Positions 23,964 to 33,748 are shown, numbered from the stretch's first letter. The stretch: 64,000 bases of DNA from Microbulbifer celer (GCF_020991125.1 NZ_CP087715.1:3821501-3885500), one strand, 5' to 3'. Numbers and translations: made by a program. Notes: a model not told the origin generated them from the letters alone.

Positions 23964-26282
23964 ATGTCAGCAAGGAATTTCACCTGGCACCCACTGTGCC
24001 GCGCCATTGCCCTGGGGTCGGGTATCGCACTTTCCGCAACCACTTTCGCTCAGGCTGAAGATCAAAACCGGACCGGTCTGGAAGAAGTCATGGTGGTCGG
24101 CCAGAAAACCGAGCGCTCGCTGCAGGACACGGTCACCAGTGTAAAGGTGGTGACCGCGAAGGAGTTTAAAGAGCAGAATATCAATGGCATGTACGATGTA
24201 TTGGAGCGCACGCCAAATGTCAGCGGTGACACCACCGGTTTCAATATCCGCGGCATTGACTCATTCAGCGTATCCGGCGGCGGAAACAGCTTCCTTGCCA
24301 GCGTCTATACAGATGGCGCTCCCCTGCCCTACCGCGCCATCCAACAGGGCGGCTTCTCCACTTGGGATGTGCAGCAGGTGGAAGTGCTGCGCGGACCCCA
24401 GTCCACTCTTCAGGGCCGCAACGCACTGGCCGGTGCCATCGTCATGCACACCATCGATCCCTCCTACGAGTGGGATTTCCGTGGCCGACTGGGGCTGGGA
24501 GAGGAGGGCCGTGAAGAAAAAGCGGTGGCTTTCGGCGGCGGTCTGATCGAGGATCAACTGGCGGTGCGTGTGGCCGCTGAGCGGCGGGATTTTGACGGCT
24601 ATATCCGCAACGTTACACGCGATGAGAACAGTGATTTCGAACAGGACGAGACGCTGCGGATCAAGGTGCTGGCGGAGCCGGATGCGCTGCCCGACCTGCG
24701 CGCCATGCTGACCGTGACCCAATCGGAGAGCGATTACGGTGTCGACTGGATCAACGCCGGCGCCGAAGATCCATTCGAAAACCCGCAGACCGATTTCAAT
24801 GACCCTACCCGCGAATTCACCGATACCGATATGGCGGTACTGACGTTGGAATACGATCTCGGGCCCCACTGGAACCTGACTTCCAACTCCGCCTACAGTG
24901 ATGTGAAATACGGCTACGAATGGGATGGCGACGCCACCCCGACGCCGGGCAATATCCTGGTGAATGATCGCGCTGACGAAACACTGAGCCAGGAACTTCT
25001 GTTGAACTTCGATTACCAGCGGCTTACTGGCGTGATTGGCGCGTATTACTCGGACCTGGAGGTCAACGAATACCGCGGCGGTCAGCAGGACATTACTTTC
25101 GCGCGACTGGGCGTGCCGACGCTGCTGGTAGCGCCGCCGGAGATGGGCGGTCTCGGTCTGAGCCAGGCCCAGGCTGAGGCGGTGCTGATACTCTATGAAG
25201 ATTTCGATCCAGTAATCATTGTCGACGACACCACCTCCTATCAGGCCGTCAGCACCGCGGCGCTGTTTGGTGACCTCACCTATTCTCCCACGGAACAGCT
25301 GGATCTGTTCGCGGGCCTGCGCTACGACCGGGAGCGCCAGGAAAACGCTGCCGACTCCTCGATCGGCATCGTCAACCTCCACGCCATGCCGGACCCGGCC
25401 AACCCGGCCTTCGATCCGATGACCGCCGCGCTCGTCACCGGGATTAATGCGAGATTGTTGGGACTGGCGGAACAGGCCTCCGGCAACGAGCCGCTGGTGG
25501 ACGAGGACTTCGAGGCGCTGTTGCCCAAGGCCGGTGCCAACTGGCACTGGAACGAAGATATTTCCACTAGCTTCACCGTGCAGAAGGGTTACCGTTCCGG
25601 TGGCGTGGGCACCAATATCGGCCGCGCCAGGACCTACAGCTACGATCCGGAATATATTTGGAATTACGAACTGTCGTTGCGCTCCCTGTGGATGGACGGG
25701 CGCCTGGCGGCCAATGCCAACCTCTTCTATCTCGACTGGAAGGACCAGCAGGTGAGCGTGCTGCTGTCTGGCAACCGCTACGATCGCGAGACAGTCAACT
25801 CCGGCAGTTCCCGGGTCAGGGGTATGGAGGTGGAGCTGTTTTTCCAGGCTGACGAACACTGGAGTGGCTACGCCGGCCTGGGCTACAGTGACACCGAATT
25901 CAAGGAGTTCCAGTTGGAGAGCTACGATCTGTCCGGCCGTGAGTTTGTCGGCGCGCCCGGCGCCACTGCCAACCTGGGAGTGACCTATCGCAACGGCGGC
26001 CTGATTGTGAACGCGAACGTGAATCACCAGGGTGACGCGCTGACCCTGGCGAACCCCTACACCGCCGGTCTGGCCGAAGACGATCCCCGCTTTGACCCGC
26101 ACAATGATGAGCGCACCCTGGTGAATCTGCGTGCCGGCTACGAGTGGGACAGGTTCGGCGCCTTCCTTACCGTCAGCAATCTACTCGACGAGGAATATAT
26201 CGTCAGCGCGGATACCGGCTACGGCTCCATGGAGCTGGGCCAGCCCCGTCTGGCCACCCTGCGTGTGGAAGCGAACTTCTAG
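23964..26282 (+). CDS. TonB-dependent outer-membrane receptor, probably for a siderophore
   Basis: 772 residues. ATG 23964 is preferred because GGAG (23954-23957) lies 6 bases upstream; ATGs at 23946 and 23952 would lengthen it slightly. A signal peptide (ending TTFAQA) is followed by a TonB-box-like LEEVMVVG and the plug domain (residues ~45-160, with VEVLRGPQSTLQGRNALAGAI), then a long beta-barrel ending in the expected C-terminal Phe (LRVEANF). It imports a ligand across the outer membrane with TonB energy. The divergent PepSY/DUF3325/DUF3649 operon and the Fur box indicate an iron siderophore. I see no siderophore synthesis genes here, so it may use xenosiderophores. Confidence 0.92.
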   Translation: MSARNFTWHPLCRAIALGSGIALSATTFAQAEDQNRTGLEEVMVVGQKTERSLQDTVTSVKVVTAKEFKEQNINGMYDVLERTPNVSGDTTGFNIRGIDSFSVSGGGNSFLASVYTDGAPLPYRAIQQGGFSTWDVQQVEVLRGPQSTLQGRNALAGAIVMHTIDPSYEWDFRGRLGLGEEGREEKAVAFGGGLIEDQLAVRVAAERRDFDGYIRNVTRDENSDFEQDETLRIKVLAEPDALPDLRAMLTVTQSESDYGVDWINAGAEDPFENPQTDFNDPTREFTDTDMAVLTLEYDLGPHWNLTSNSAYSDVKYGYEWDGDATPTPGNILVNDRADETLSQELLLNFDYQRLTGVIGAYYSDLEVNEYRGGQQDITFARLGVPTLLVAPPEMGGLGLSQAQAEAVLILYEDFDPVIIVDDTTSYQAVSTAALFGDLTYSPTEQLDLFAGLRYDRERQENAADSSIGIVNLHAMPDPANPAFDPMTAALVTGINARLLGLAEQASGNEPLVDEDFEALLPKAGANWHWNEDISTSFTVQKGYRSGGVGTNIGRARTYSYDPEYIWNYELSLRSLWMDGRLAANANLFYLDWKDQQVSVLLSGNRYDRETVNSGSSRVRGMEVELFFQADEHWSGYAGLGYSDTEFKEFQLESYDLSGREFVGAPGATANLGVTYRNGGLIVNANVNHQGDALTLANPYTAGLAEDDPRFDPHNDERTLVNLRAGYEWDRFGAFLTVSNLLDEEYIVSADTGYGSMELGQPRLATLRVEANF

Positions 26283-26305
26283 ATCGATGCCCGCAGTCTG
26301 AAAAG

Positions 26306-26336
26306 CCCGATAGGAGAAATCCTGTCGGGTTTTTTT
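26306..26336 (+). terminator. Intrinsic terminator after the TonB receptor
   Basis: CCCGATAGGA (26306-26315) pairs with TCCTGTCGGG (26320-26329) around a GAAA tetraloop, with one wobble, followed by seven T. Confidence 0.9.
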
Positions 26337-26459
26337 GTGCATCCAGAGCTCCAATCGGCGCGTATCTATGGGCGGCAGCAATGGACTGTCGAGACTATTG
26401 TTTCATCTAACTACTGACACACAATGTACTTGATCGCGGTATAGCCGCTGGGGGCGTAA

Positions 26460-27005
26460 ATGCGAACCCGCATGAAAATCTGTTCTCTATTGGCCGGTTT
26501 CGTAATGACTGCTTGCACCGGTGTGCCGGAAGGCATTGATCCCGTCGAAGACTTTCAGCTTAACCGCTACCTGGGCAAGTGGTACGAAATCGCGCGCCTG
26601 GATCACTCCTTCGAACGCGGCCTGAGTCACGTGACCGCGGAATACAGTCTGCGGGAAGACGGCCGTGTGCGGGTCATCAATCGCGGCTATTCTGCGGAAA
26701 CAGGCGAGTGGGACGAAGCTGAGGGCAAGGCACTGTTTGTGGGGGACCAGAATGTGGGCCACCTGAAAGTGTCCTTTTTCGGACCCTTTTACGGATCCTA
26801 CGTCATTTTCGAGCTGGATGACGATTATCAGTACGCCATGGTGGCCGGGCCGGATCGTTCCTATTTGTGGCTGCTGGCCCGGAGCCCGCAGGTGGATTCG
26901 AAACTGCGACAGTGGTTTCTGGCGCGGGCTGACGAGTTGGGTTTTGATACCGGAAAGATCCTGTTTGTAGAACAGAAAAACCCACCAGTTCCCGAATCCT
27001 CCTAG
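26460..27005 (+). CDS. blc: Outer-membrane lipocalin lipoprotein Blc
   Basis: 181 residues. Signal segment with lipobox-like VMTAC, then the bacterial lipocalin fold: the first signature NRYLGKWYEIARLDHSFERG (G-x-W), VTAEYSLREDGRV, and the third signature near WLLARSP. Blc-type lipocalins bind lysophospholipids or fatty acids at the outer membrane and are used under envelope stress. The gene stands between the TonB receptor terminator and the dehydrogenase operon, probably as its own transcription unit. A second in-frame ATG four codons in could also be the start. Family call is firm. Confidence 0.93.
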   Translation: MRTRMKICSLLAGFVMTACTGVPEGIDPVEDFQLNRYLGKWYEIARLDHSFERGLSHVTAEYSLREDGRVRVINRGYSAETGEWDEAEGKALFVGDQNVGHLKVSFFGPFYGSYVIFELDDDYQYAMVAGPDRSYLWLLARSPQVDSKLRQWFLARADELGFDTGKILFVEQKNPPVPESS

Positions 27006-27055
27006 CGCGTTTTTCTATACTCCCTGTATCCGGTTTTTCACAGGGTGTGCGTGGC

Positions 27056-27532
27056 GTGACATTCATTCGTCGCAGGCAATTTCTTCGCTGTCAGCTGTTG
27101 GTGGGTGGCGGGTTACTGGCAGGGCCGATTTTGCCTGTTCAGGCACAACAGCCCGAGGTGAAAAATGCCGGGCAGCGCCTTGGCAAGTTTTTCACGCTGT
27201 CGCAAAACCTGCTGGCACCGCTGCCCATTCATACCCAATTGGATAAGCGGGTCGCCGCTCGCCTGCTGGTGATCCTCAACCGCAAATACCCCGACTTTCC
27301 GCAACAGCTGGACAAGATCAGCAAAAACCCCAGCGCAGCCGAGCAGCGGTTGCCGATTGCCCGGCACATAATCCGTGCCTGGTATACCGGGGTGATCGAC
27401 GGCCAGCTGGTGACTTTCGAGCGCGCGCTGATGTATCGCATCGTGTCCGATGTACTGCCCGTACGCACCTACTGTGACGGCCGCCCGGGGGATTGGGCGA
27501 GCCTGCCGCAACCGGCCAACCGGGGAGTCTAG
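27056..27532 (+). CDS. Small (gamma) subunit of an FAD/cytochrome c sugar dehydrogenase
   Basis: 158 residues from GTG 27056, with AGGG about 10 bases upstream; GTG 27047 is possible but has almost no spacing. The N-terminus contains RRRQFLR followed by a hydrophobic stretch, a Tat-type signal. The rest matches the small subunit of membrane-bound sorbitol, gluconate or fructose dehydrogenases, including the C-terminal tyrosine/cysteine segment YCDGRPGDWASLP. This subunit chaperones the FAD subunit and carries it through Tat while folded. It is followed 3 bases later by the GMC FAD subunit and then the triheme cytochrome, so all three form one operon. Confidence 0.85.
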   Translation: MTFIRRRQFLRCQLLVGGGLLAGPILPVQAQQPEVKNAGQRLGKFFTLSQNLLAPLPIHTQLDKRVAARLLVILNRKYPDFPQQLDKISKNPSAAEQRLPIARHIIRAWYTGVIDGQLVTFERALMYRIVSDVLPVRTYCDGRPGDWASLPQPANRGV

Positions 27533-27535
27533 GGA

Positions 27536-29143
27536 ATGGCGCGCAGGGAAGCGGATGTGGTCATTGTCGGATCTGGCGTGGCCGGTGCACTGGTGGCCAA
27601 CGAGTTGGCCGCGGCGGGCCGCGACGTGCTGGTACTGGAGGCAGGGCCGCGTCTGCCCCGCTGGCAGACCGTGGAGCGCTATCGCAATCAGGCGGATAAA
27701 ACCGATTTTATGGCGTGCTACCCCTCCGCCCCGTGGGCGCCACATCCGCAATACGGTGCCCACCGCAATGACTACCTGATTTCGAAGGGCAGCCACCCGT
27801 TCAACTCCCAGTATATTCGCGCGGTGGGCGGCACCACCTGGCACTGGGCCGCGTCCTGCTGGCGATTTCTGCCCAGTGATTTCAAGCTGAAAAGTCTCTA
27901 CGGCGTCGGTCGCGACTGGCCAATTGACTATGACGACCTCGAGCCGTGGTATCAGCGCGCGGAACTGGAGTTGGGGGTCTGGGGCCCGGCGGATGAGGAT
28001 CTCGGCTCGCCCCGTCAGCGCCCCTACCCCATGGCGCCGCTGCCGCTGTCGTACAACGAGGCCACCGTCAAACAGCGTATGAACGACCACAACCCCGGCT
28101 GGAACGTGGTTACCGAGCCGGTGGCGCGCAACAGCCGCCCCTATGATGACCGTCCCACCTGCTGTGGCAACAATAACTGTATGCCGATCTGTCCCATCGG
28201 CGCCATGTACAACGGTATCGTGCATGTGGAAAAGGCCGAGGCCAACGGCGCCGAGGTGATCGACAACGCGGTGGTCAATCGCATCATCGCCGAGGGCGAT
28301 CGCATAGTGGCAGTGGAATATCGCACGCCCAAGGGCGAGGCGCATCGCGTGGACGGACAAACATTCGTGCTCGCTGCCAATGGCATCGAAACGCCGAAGC
28401 TGATGTTGCTTTCGCCGAGCTTTGCCCACGACCGCGGTATTGGCAACAGCTCGGATATGGTGGGCCGCAACCTGATGGATCACCCGGGTACCGGGGTGCA
28501 CTTTTATGCCGACGAGGATCTGTGGCCGGGCCGGGGTCCGCAGGAGATGACCTCGGTGATCGGCTTTCGCGATGGCGGTTTCCGCAGCGAATACGCGGGT
28601 AAGAAGCTGCATCTTTCGAATATTTCTGCAGTGGATCGCGCGGCCCACGCAGTGCTCGCGCAAGAAAGCAGTGGCGATATTCCCGCTCTCAACCTGCAGA
28701 TTCGCGAGCGCGCCGCGCGCTACGTAGAGTTCAACAGCTTCCACGAAATCCTGCCTCTGCCGGAAAACCGCATCCAGCCCAGTAAAACGGAAAAGGATGC
28801 CGCAGGTATCCCGCGACCGGAAATCACTTATCACATCGATGATTACGTGGTGAAAAGTGCCGCTCACACCCGGCAGACCTACGCCGAGATTGCCAGGCTG
28901 ATGGGCGGCACCGAGGTCACCTTCGCGGACAACTTTGCCCCCAATAATCACATCACCGGCTCCACGATTATGGGCGCGCGGGCAGAGGATTCGGTGGTGG
29001 ACAAAGACTGCCGAAGCTTTGACCACGCCAACCTGTTTATTGCCGGAAGCTCGGTGATGCCTACGGTGGGCACCGTCAATGTCACCCTGACCATTGCCGC
29101 GCTCGCGTTGCGGCTGGCGGATCAATTGATCCGGGAGGGTTGA
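27536..29143 (+). CDS. GMC-type FAD catalytic subunit of a membrane-bound sugar/polyol dehydrogenase
   Basis: 535 residues. N-terminal FAD-binding Rossmann motif VVIVGSGVAGALVANELAAAG (split around residues 8-28). TCCGNNNCMPIC (about 205-216) gives the CC-x4-C-x3-C pattern that holds a [3Fe-4S] cluster in FAD glucose dehydrogenases. NLMDHPGTG and the C-terminal HITGST / TVGTVNVTLT region carry the GMC active-site His/Asn. It lacks its own signal, consistent with Tat co-export with the small subunit encoded just upstream. It oxidises a sugar, polyol or aldonate in the periplasm and passes electrons through Fe-S to the triheme cytochrome. The substrate cannot be read from sequence; gluconate, sorbitol and glucose are all possible. 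Confidence 0.9.
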   Translation: MARREADVVIVGSGVAGALVANELAAAGRDVLVLEAGPRLPRWQTVERYRNQADKTDFMACYPSAPWAPHPQYGAHRNDYLISKGSHPFNSQYIRAVGGTTWHWAASCWRFLPSDFKLKSLYGVGRDWPIDYDDLEPWYQRAELELGVWGPADEDLGSPRQRPYPMAPLPLSYNEATVKQRMNDHNPGWNVVTEPVARNSRPYDDRPTCCGNNNCMPICPIGAMYNGIVHVEKAEANGAEVIDNAVVNRIIAEGDRIVAVEYRTPKGEAHRVDGQTFVLAANGIETPKLMLLSPSFAHDRGIGNSSDMVGRNLMDHPGTGVHFYADEDLWPGRGPQEMTSVIGFRDGGFRSEYAGKKLHLSNISAVDRAAHAVLAQESSGDIPALNLQIRERAARYVEFNSFHEILPLPENRIQPSKTEKDAAGIPRPEITYHIDDYVVKSAAHTRQTYAEIARLMGGTEVTFADNFAPNNHITGSTIMGARAEDSVVDKDCRSFDHANLFIAGSSVMPTVGTVNVTLTIAALALRLADQLIREG

Positions 29144-30448
29144 ATGGGTCCTGTAAAACGCGGGTTACTGGTCGCTGTTCTGGTTGTCTGCGGTGTCGCC
29201 GCGGCTCAGGAGGTCTGGGAGCATGCTGGCGCTGAGGCAGTCAACAAAGAGCTGAACAAACCGGGTTTGATCGACAGGGGGCGCTATCTTGCCATCGCCG
29301 GCGACTGTCAGGCGTGTCATACCCAGCCGGGCGGAACACCCTTTGCCGGTGGCCGCGCGATGGAAATCCCCCTGCTCGGCACCCTCTATACCAGCAATAT
29401 CACCCCGGATTTACATCAGGGCATCGGTGGCTGGAGCCTGGAGGAATTCGATCGTGCCCTGCGCGAGGGCATCGGGCGCGATGGAGAGCACCTCTACCCT
29501 GCAATGCCATATGCATCCTATGCCAGAATCACCGATGACGATGTTCGCGCGCTGTATGCGTATTTTCTGTTTGGTGTGAAACCGGTGCATCAGGCACCAC
29601 CGGAAAATGAAATCCGCTGGTTTCTGAAACCGCGCTGGCCGTTGATGATATGGAATGGTCTTTTCTTGCACCAGAAACCTTTTGAGCCAGACCCGGAACA
29701 GAGTGCCGCCTGGAATCGCGGTGCCTATCTGGTACAGGGCCTTGCCCACTGCGGTGAGTGCCACACCCCCCGCGGCGTTGCCTTCCAGGAAAAAGCCTAC
29801 GATGAAACCGATGGTGGATACCTCGCCGGCGGTCCGATACTGGACGGCTGGGAGGCCTACAACATCACCCCGGATCCGGTGAGTGGTATCGGCCAGTGGA
29901 CTGCGGATGAGTTGCGTCGATATCTCAAAACCGGCCATGTAAACGGCCTCGCCCAGGCCGGCGGCCCAATGGCGGAGGTGATTGAAAACAGCCTGTCGAA
30001 AATGACCGATGCGGATATTGATGCCATGGTCACCTACATTCGCAGCGTTCCACCGGTTGGCGGAAAAGCCAAAACCCCGCGTCATGGTCTGGGCGTGCCC
30101 GCGGACGGGGTCATTACCCTGCGTGGCAATCAATTCCATGAAGACATAGGAGCTGGTGGCGAAGATAAGGCCGATGGCGCTCGCCTGTATCTCGGGCTCT
30201 GCGCCAGCTGCCACGGCGTGGACGGTATGGGAAGTCGTGATGGCTACTATCCGTCGCTGGTCCACAACTCCACCATCGGTGCATTGAACGACAACAATCT
30301 ACGTCGCGCCATTTATGACGGTATCCGCCGCACCGTGGATGGCCATGAGAAAATGATGCCGGGGTTTGGCGGTCAGATCAGTACCGTGGAAATGAAAGCC
30401 CTGGTCAAATATATCCGCGAACAGTTCGGGGCAGATCCGGCTCAATAG
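29144..30448 (+). CDS. Triheme cytochrome c subunit of the FAD dehydrogenase
   Basis: 434 residues. A Sec signal peptide (ending VAAAQ) is followed by three cytochrome c domains with heme motifs CQACH (about residue 55), CGECH (about 204) and CASCH (about 352), each with downstream Met candidates for axial ligation. This is the usual membrane-anchored electron-transfer subunit of gluconate/sorbitol/fructose dehydrogenases. It takes electrons from the FAD/Fe-S subunit and passes them to ubiquinone. The ATG directly follows the GMC stop (TGA 29141-29143), so the two are tightly coupled. The C-terminal third is a long soluble cytochrome domain with no obvious anchor helix. Confidence 0.92.
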   Translation: MGPVKRGLLVAVLVVCGVAAAQEVWEHAGAEAVNKELNKPGLIDRGRYLAIAGDCQACHTQPGGTPFAGGRAMEIPLLGTLYTSNITPDLHQGIGGWSLEEFDRALREGIGRDGEHLYPAMPYASYARITDDDVRALYAYFLFGVKPVHQAPPENEIRWFLKPRWPLMIWNGLFLHQKPFEPDPEQSAAWNRGAYLVQGLAHCGECHTPRGVAFQEKAYDETDGGYLAGGPILDGWEAYNITPDPVSGIGQWTADELRRYLKTGHVNGLAQAGGPMAEVIENSLSKMTDADIDAMVTYIRSVPPVGGKAKTPRHGLGVPADGVITLRGNQFHEDIGAGGEDKADGARLYLGLCASCHGVDGMGSRDGYYPSLVHNSTIGALNDNNLRRAIYDGIRRTVDGHEKMMPGFGGQISTVEMKALVKYIREQFGADPAQ

Positions 30449-30465
30449 CGCTACCCACCCCCTTT

Positions 30466-32313
30466 TTACACTTTTCCTTCCTTATCTCCCCAGTGATGAT
30501 CCAGATGCATATCCGGATCCCTCCGGTCTTCCTGCAGTGTCTGCAGCAATTGCTCACGATAGACCTTGGTCTGCGCCACGTGTTGGGACTCGTCGCGCCA
30601 GTAGGGGAACAGAGATTCCAGCATGCGCTGGTCGTGCTGTTTGAATTTGCGCGCGAAGCGCTGTGCCTGGTGGTAGGAAAGTCCCAGCAGTTGCAGGGCG
30701 CCGGCGCCGATTTCCAGCGCGCTGTCCACGGTTTCCCGGTAGATATGTTTTACCCCGGCTTCCATCAGCGCGTATTGGTGCATACGGTTGCGCGCGCGGG
30801 CGAGGATGGTGATATGGGGAAAGTGCTTGCGGATGCGGCTGACGATTTCCAGCGAGGCGGCCTGATCACTGAGGGTCAGGATCACAACCTGTGCGTTTTT
30901 CGCGCCGGCAGCGTGCAGCAGGTCTTCCCGCGAGGCATCGCCGTAATACGCCTTGATACCGTAGCGGCGCACCAGCTCCAGTTGTTCGGCATTGTGTTCC
31001 AGCAGGGTGGTGTCAAAGCCACTGGCATTGAGCAGGCGACCGGCGATCTGGCCGTAGCGGCCGTAACCGATGATGATCACCGGCGAACCGTCATCCTGAG
31101 GGGCCTTGTCGCTCATGTCCGGCTTTTGCGGGCCGGTAAAGAAGCGTGGCTGAATCAGCTGCTCGTAGGCCAGCAACAGCAGTGGGGTGGATGCCATTGA
31201 CAGGGCAATCAGGGCGATCAGCAGGCTGCTTACGTCACCCGGTAAAACCTGATTCTGGCTGGCGTACGCGAGCAATACAAAGCCGAACTCGCCAGCCTGG
31301 GCCAGAGAAACGGCAAACAGCCAGTCTTCCCCCCTGGCCACGCTCTGCACGCGCGCCAGTGTGAACAGCACCGCAAACTTTACCGCGACCAACAGTAACA
31401 GCAGCCCCAGCAATAACAGCGGGTTCTGCATCACCAGATCTAGGTTGAGGTTGGCGCCTACGGCGAGGAAAAACAGCCCGAGCAACAGTCCCTTGAACGG
31501 CTCGATATCCGCTTCCAGCTCGTGGCGGAATTCACTGTCCGCCAGCACCACACCGGCGATAAAAGTGCCCAGCGCTGGCGACAGTTCCAGCCACGTCATG
31601 ACTGCCGCGGCGCTCAGTACAATCAGCAGTGAACAGGCGGTAAACAGCTCGCGGGTGCGGGCGCCCACCACCAGCCGTAATAGCGGCGTCAGCAGATAGC
31701 GTCCGGCCAGCACCAGCGCGGTGATGGATATCAGCACCGCCGCGGCATAGGCCCAGCCCTGAAGCTTATCCGGATCGCCGGGACCCGTGTCTACTGTGGC
31801 CAACAGCGGCAGCAAGGCGAGGATCGGGATCACCGCGATATCCTGAAATAGCAACACACTGAACGCGTTGCGTCCGCCCTCGGTTTTCAGCAGCTTCTTC
31901 TCGGACAGTGACTGCAGCACGATGGCGGTGGAAGACAGCGACAGGATCAACCCCACTGCGGTAGCGCTGCGCCAGTCGAAACCGAACAGCACCATTGCCA
32001 GGCCACAGATGGCCGCGGTGGTGAGTGCTACCTGGGCACCGCCGGTGCCGAAAATGGAGCCGCGCAGTGACCACAACTTGCGCGGCTGCAATTCGAGCCC
32101 GATCAGGAACAGCATCAGCGCCACACCGAATTCTGCAAAGTGCAGCTCGTCGCTGGTATCCCCGACCAGGCCAAACACGTGCGGCCCGATCAATACCCCT
32201 GCCACCAGATAGCCGAGCACCGAACCAAAGCCGAGGCGTTTGGCCAGGGGCACGGATACCACCGCGGCGGCGAGAAAAATAACGGCTTGAATCAGATAAT
32301 TGTCGTGGGGCAT
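30466..32313 (-). CDS. KefB/KefC-type potassium/proton antiporter with TrkA-N domain
   Basis: 615 residues. Residues 1-385 form a CPA2 Na+/H+-exchanger membrane domain of about 12 helices (GVALMLFLIGLEL, and the FDWRSATAVGLILSLSSTA segment). Residues ~400-520 are a TrkA-N/KTN Rossmann domain (VIIIGYGRYGQIAGRLL). The C-terminus is hydrophilic and His-rich. In E. coli, KefB/KefC export K+ and acidify the cytoplasm when glutathione-S-conjugates of electrophiles bind the KTN domain. That fits the glutathione- and quinone-handling genes a few kilobases away (33782-39231), though this protein could equally be a plain antiporter. No KefF/KefG ancillary subunit is adjacent. It follows a second antiporter gene on the same strand. 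Confidence 0.88.
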   Translation of the reverse strand: MPHDNYLIQAVIFLAAAVVSVPLAKRLGFGSVLGYLVAGVLIGPHVFGLVGDTSDELHFAEFGVALMLFLIGLELQPRKLWSLRGSIFGTGGAQVALTTAAICGLAMVLFGFDWRSATAVGLILSLSSTAIVLQSLSEKKLLKTEGGRNAFSVLLFQDIAVIPILALLPLLATVDTGPGDPDKLQGWAYAAAVLISITALVLAGRYLLTPLLRLVVGARTRELFTACSLLIVLSAAAVMTWLELSPALGTFIAGVVLADSEFRHELEADIEPFKGLLLGLFFLAVGANLNLDLVMQNPLLLLGLLLLLVAVKFAVLFTLARVQSVARGEDWLFAVSLAQAGEFGFVLLAYASQNQVLPGDVSSLLIALIALSMASTPLLLLAYEQLIQPRFFTGPQKPDMSDKAPQDDGSPVIIIGYGRYGQIAGRLLNASGFDTTLLEHNAEQLELVRRYGIKAYYGDASREDLLHAAGAKNAQVVILTLSDQAASLEIVSRIRKHFPHITILARARNRMHQYALMEAGVKHIYRETVDSALEIGAGALQLLGLSYHQAQRFARKFKQHDQRMLESLFPYWRDESQHVAQTKVYREQLLQTLQEDRRDPDMHLDHHWGDKEGKV

Positions 32314-32384
32314 GGAAAGTTGTTTGTAGTGTTGTTATCGGAAATGCCGGGCCGCCCCGATGCCCGCAATCACACTGCGTCTGG

Positions 32385-33683
32385 TCAGTCTGGTGCGGCT
32401 TCTTCAGGTATATCTTCCGGCGCGGTGGCAGCGCGGCTGCGGCGGATCAGCGGTGCGATGGTGGAGCCCTGCACCACGATGGAGAAGACTACCACGCCAT
32501 AGGTCATTACCACCCACAGATGTCGCAAATAGTGATCCTCATTCACCATGTAACCGGCGGGGATCGACATCGCCAGCGCCAGTGCCAGGCCACCGCGCAG
32601 GCCGCCCCAGATCAGAATCCGCTCGGTATACGGGTGGTACCGGCGACGGCGCTTCAGAAGCATAAACGGAATGCCTACCGCTGCGATCCGGCCCAGCAGC
32701 ACGATGACGATTGCTGCCACCAGCAACAGATAGTCGATGGGCTTGAAATCGATGGTGATCAGGAACAGCCCTACCAGCAGGAACAGCAGGCCGTTCAGAA
32801 ACTCCTCGGTGATGGCCCAGAAGTTGTCCAGCTCGTGCTGGCTCACCCGGGAAAAGCCCTTCTCGCGGGTAAAATTGCCAATGATGATACCGGCCACCAC
32901 CATCGCCAGCGCACCGGAAACCTCCAACAGGTTGGCCGCGGCAAAGCCCGCGGTGGGGATCACTAGGGTCAGCAAAAGCTCGAGGCTGTGATCATTGGTG
33001 GAACAGATCAACCAGTGGAACAGACCACCAATGGCCAGCCCGAGGACAATGCCTCCCAGCGCTTCCTGAATGAACAGGTGTGAGATCGCCGGCAGCGTGG
33101 GGTCGGTGCCCTCAAATGCCAGCGCGTAAATCACTGCAAATACCACCAGGCCGAAGCCATCGTTGAACAGTGACTCGCCCTCTACCTGGATGGCAATCTG
33201 TTCCGGCGCCTTCATGCTCTTGATGATGGCGAGTACGGCGATGGGGTCGGTGGGAGAAATCAAAGCGCCGAATAGCAGGCAGTACACCAGGTCCACCGGC
33301 ATGCTAATGAGGATGCACAACCCGTACAGCAGATAGCCCACTACAAAGGTGGAGATCAGGGTGCCGAAAATTGCCAGCAGCGTGATTTCCAGTTTCTGGT
33401 TGCGCAGCATCAAAAGGTCGATATGCAGGCTGCCGGCAAACAGCAGGAAGCCGAGCATGCCTTTCAGCAAAAGGTCTTCCAGGTTCATCAATGGCATCAG
33501 TTGTGCCACCCAGTCGCGCAACTCCACCACTTCGAGCTTGCCCAACCCGGTGACAATCAGGGAGAGCGCCAGGGCGCCGGCAGTAATGGCTATGGTGGTC
33601 TGGGTGCGCAGGACGTACTGATTGAGAAAACCGAGGAAAACCGAGATGGCGGCCAGTAAACAAAAGGTGTAATAGACTTCCAT
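32385..33683 (-). CDS. CPA1-family Na+(K+)/H+ antiporter (NhaP-like)
   Basis: 432 residues, about 12 membrane helices. The core SPTDPIAVLAIIKS and ESLFNDGFGLVVF segments are the CPA1 ion-binding signatures, and EEFLNGLLFLLVGLFLI follows as in NhaP/YjcE-type exchangers. It should exchange cytoplasmic Na+ or K+ for protons, useful in a marine setting. It lies upstream of the KefB/C-like gene on the same strand with a 71-base gap, so the two antiporters may be co-transcribed. The C-terminal tail is short, without a regulatory domain. Confidence 0.88.
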   Translation of the reverse strand: MEVYYTFCLLAAISVFLGFLNQYVLRTQTTIAITAGALALSLIVTGLGKLEVVELRDWVAQLMPLMNLEDLLLKGMLGFLLFAGSLHIDLLMLRNQKLEITLLAIFGTLISTFVVGYLLYGLCILISMPVDLVYCLLFGALISPTDPIAVLAIIKSMKAPEQIAIQVEGESLFNDGFGLVVFAVIYALAFEGTDPTLPAISHLFIQEALGGIVLGLAIGGLFHWLICSTNDHSLELLLTLVIPTAGFAAANLLEVSGALAMVVAGIIIGNFTREKGFSRVSQHELDNFWAITEEFLNGLLFLLVGLFLITIDFKPIDYLLLVAAIVIVLLGRIAAVGIPFMLLKRRRRYHPYTERILIWGGLRGGLALALAMSIPAGYMVNEDHYLRHLWVVMTYGVVVFSIVVQGSTIAPLIRRSRAATAPEDIPEEAAPD

Positions 33684-33727
33684 GCCTCGGCGGGACCTCA
33701 GTTTGGGATCAGCCTGTGGATACAGGT

Positions 33728-33748
33728 GGGGCAGGCACAGCCTGCCCC
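33728..33748. terminator. GC-rich hairpin after the pirin gene
   Basis: GGGGCAGGC (33728-33736) pairs perfectly with GCCTGCCCC (33740-33748) over a 3-base loop, in the 98-base gap just after the pirin stop (minus strand). No T-run is present; probable mRNA 3'-end structure rather than a proven terminator. Confidence 0.4.

Noticed and set aside
24261..26102. 613-residue minus-strand ORF
   Set aside because: Antisense of the TonB receptor.
27113..29125. 670-residue minus-strand ORF
   Set aside because: Antisense of the dehydrogenase operon, which has clear FAD, Fe-S and heme motifs on the plus strand.
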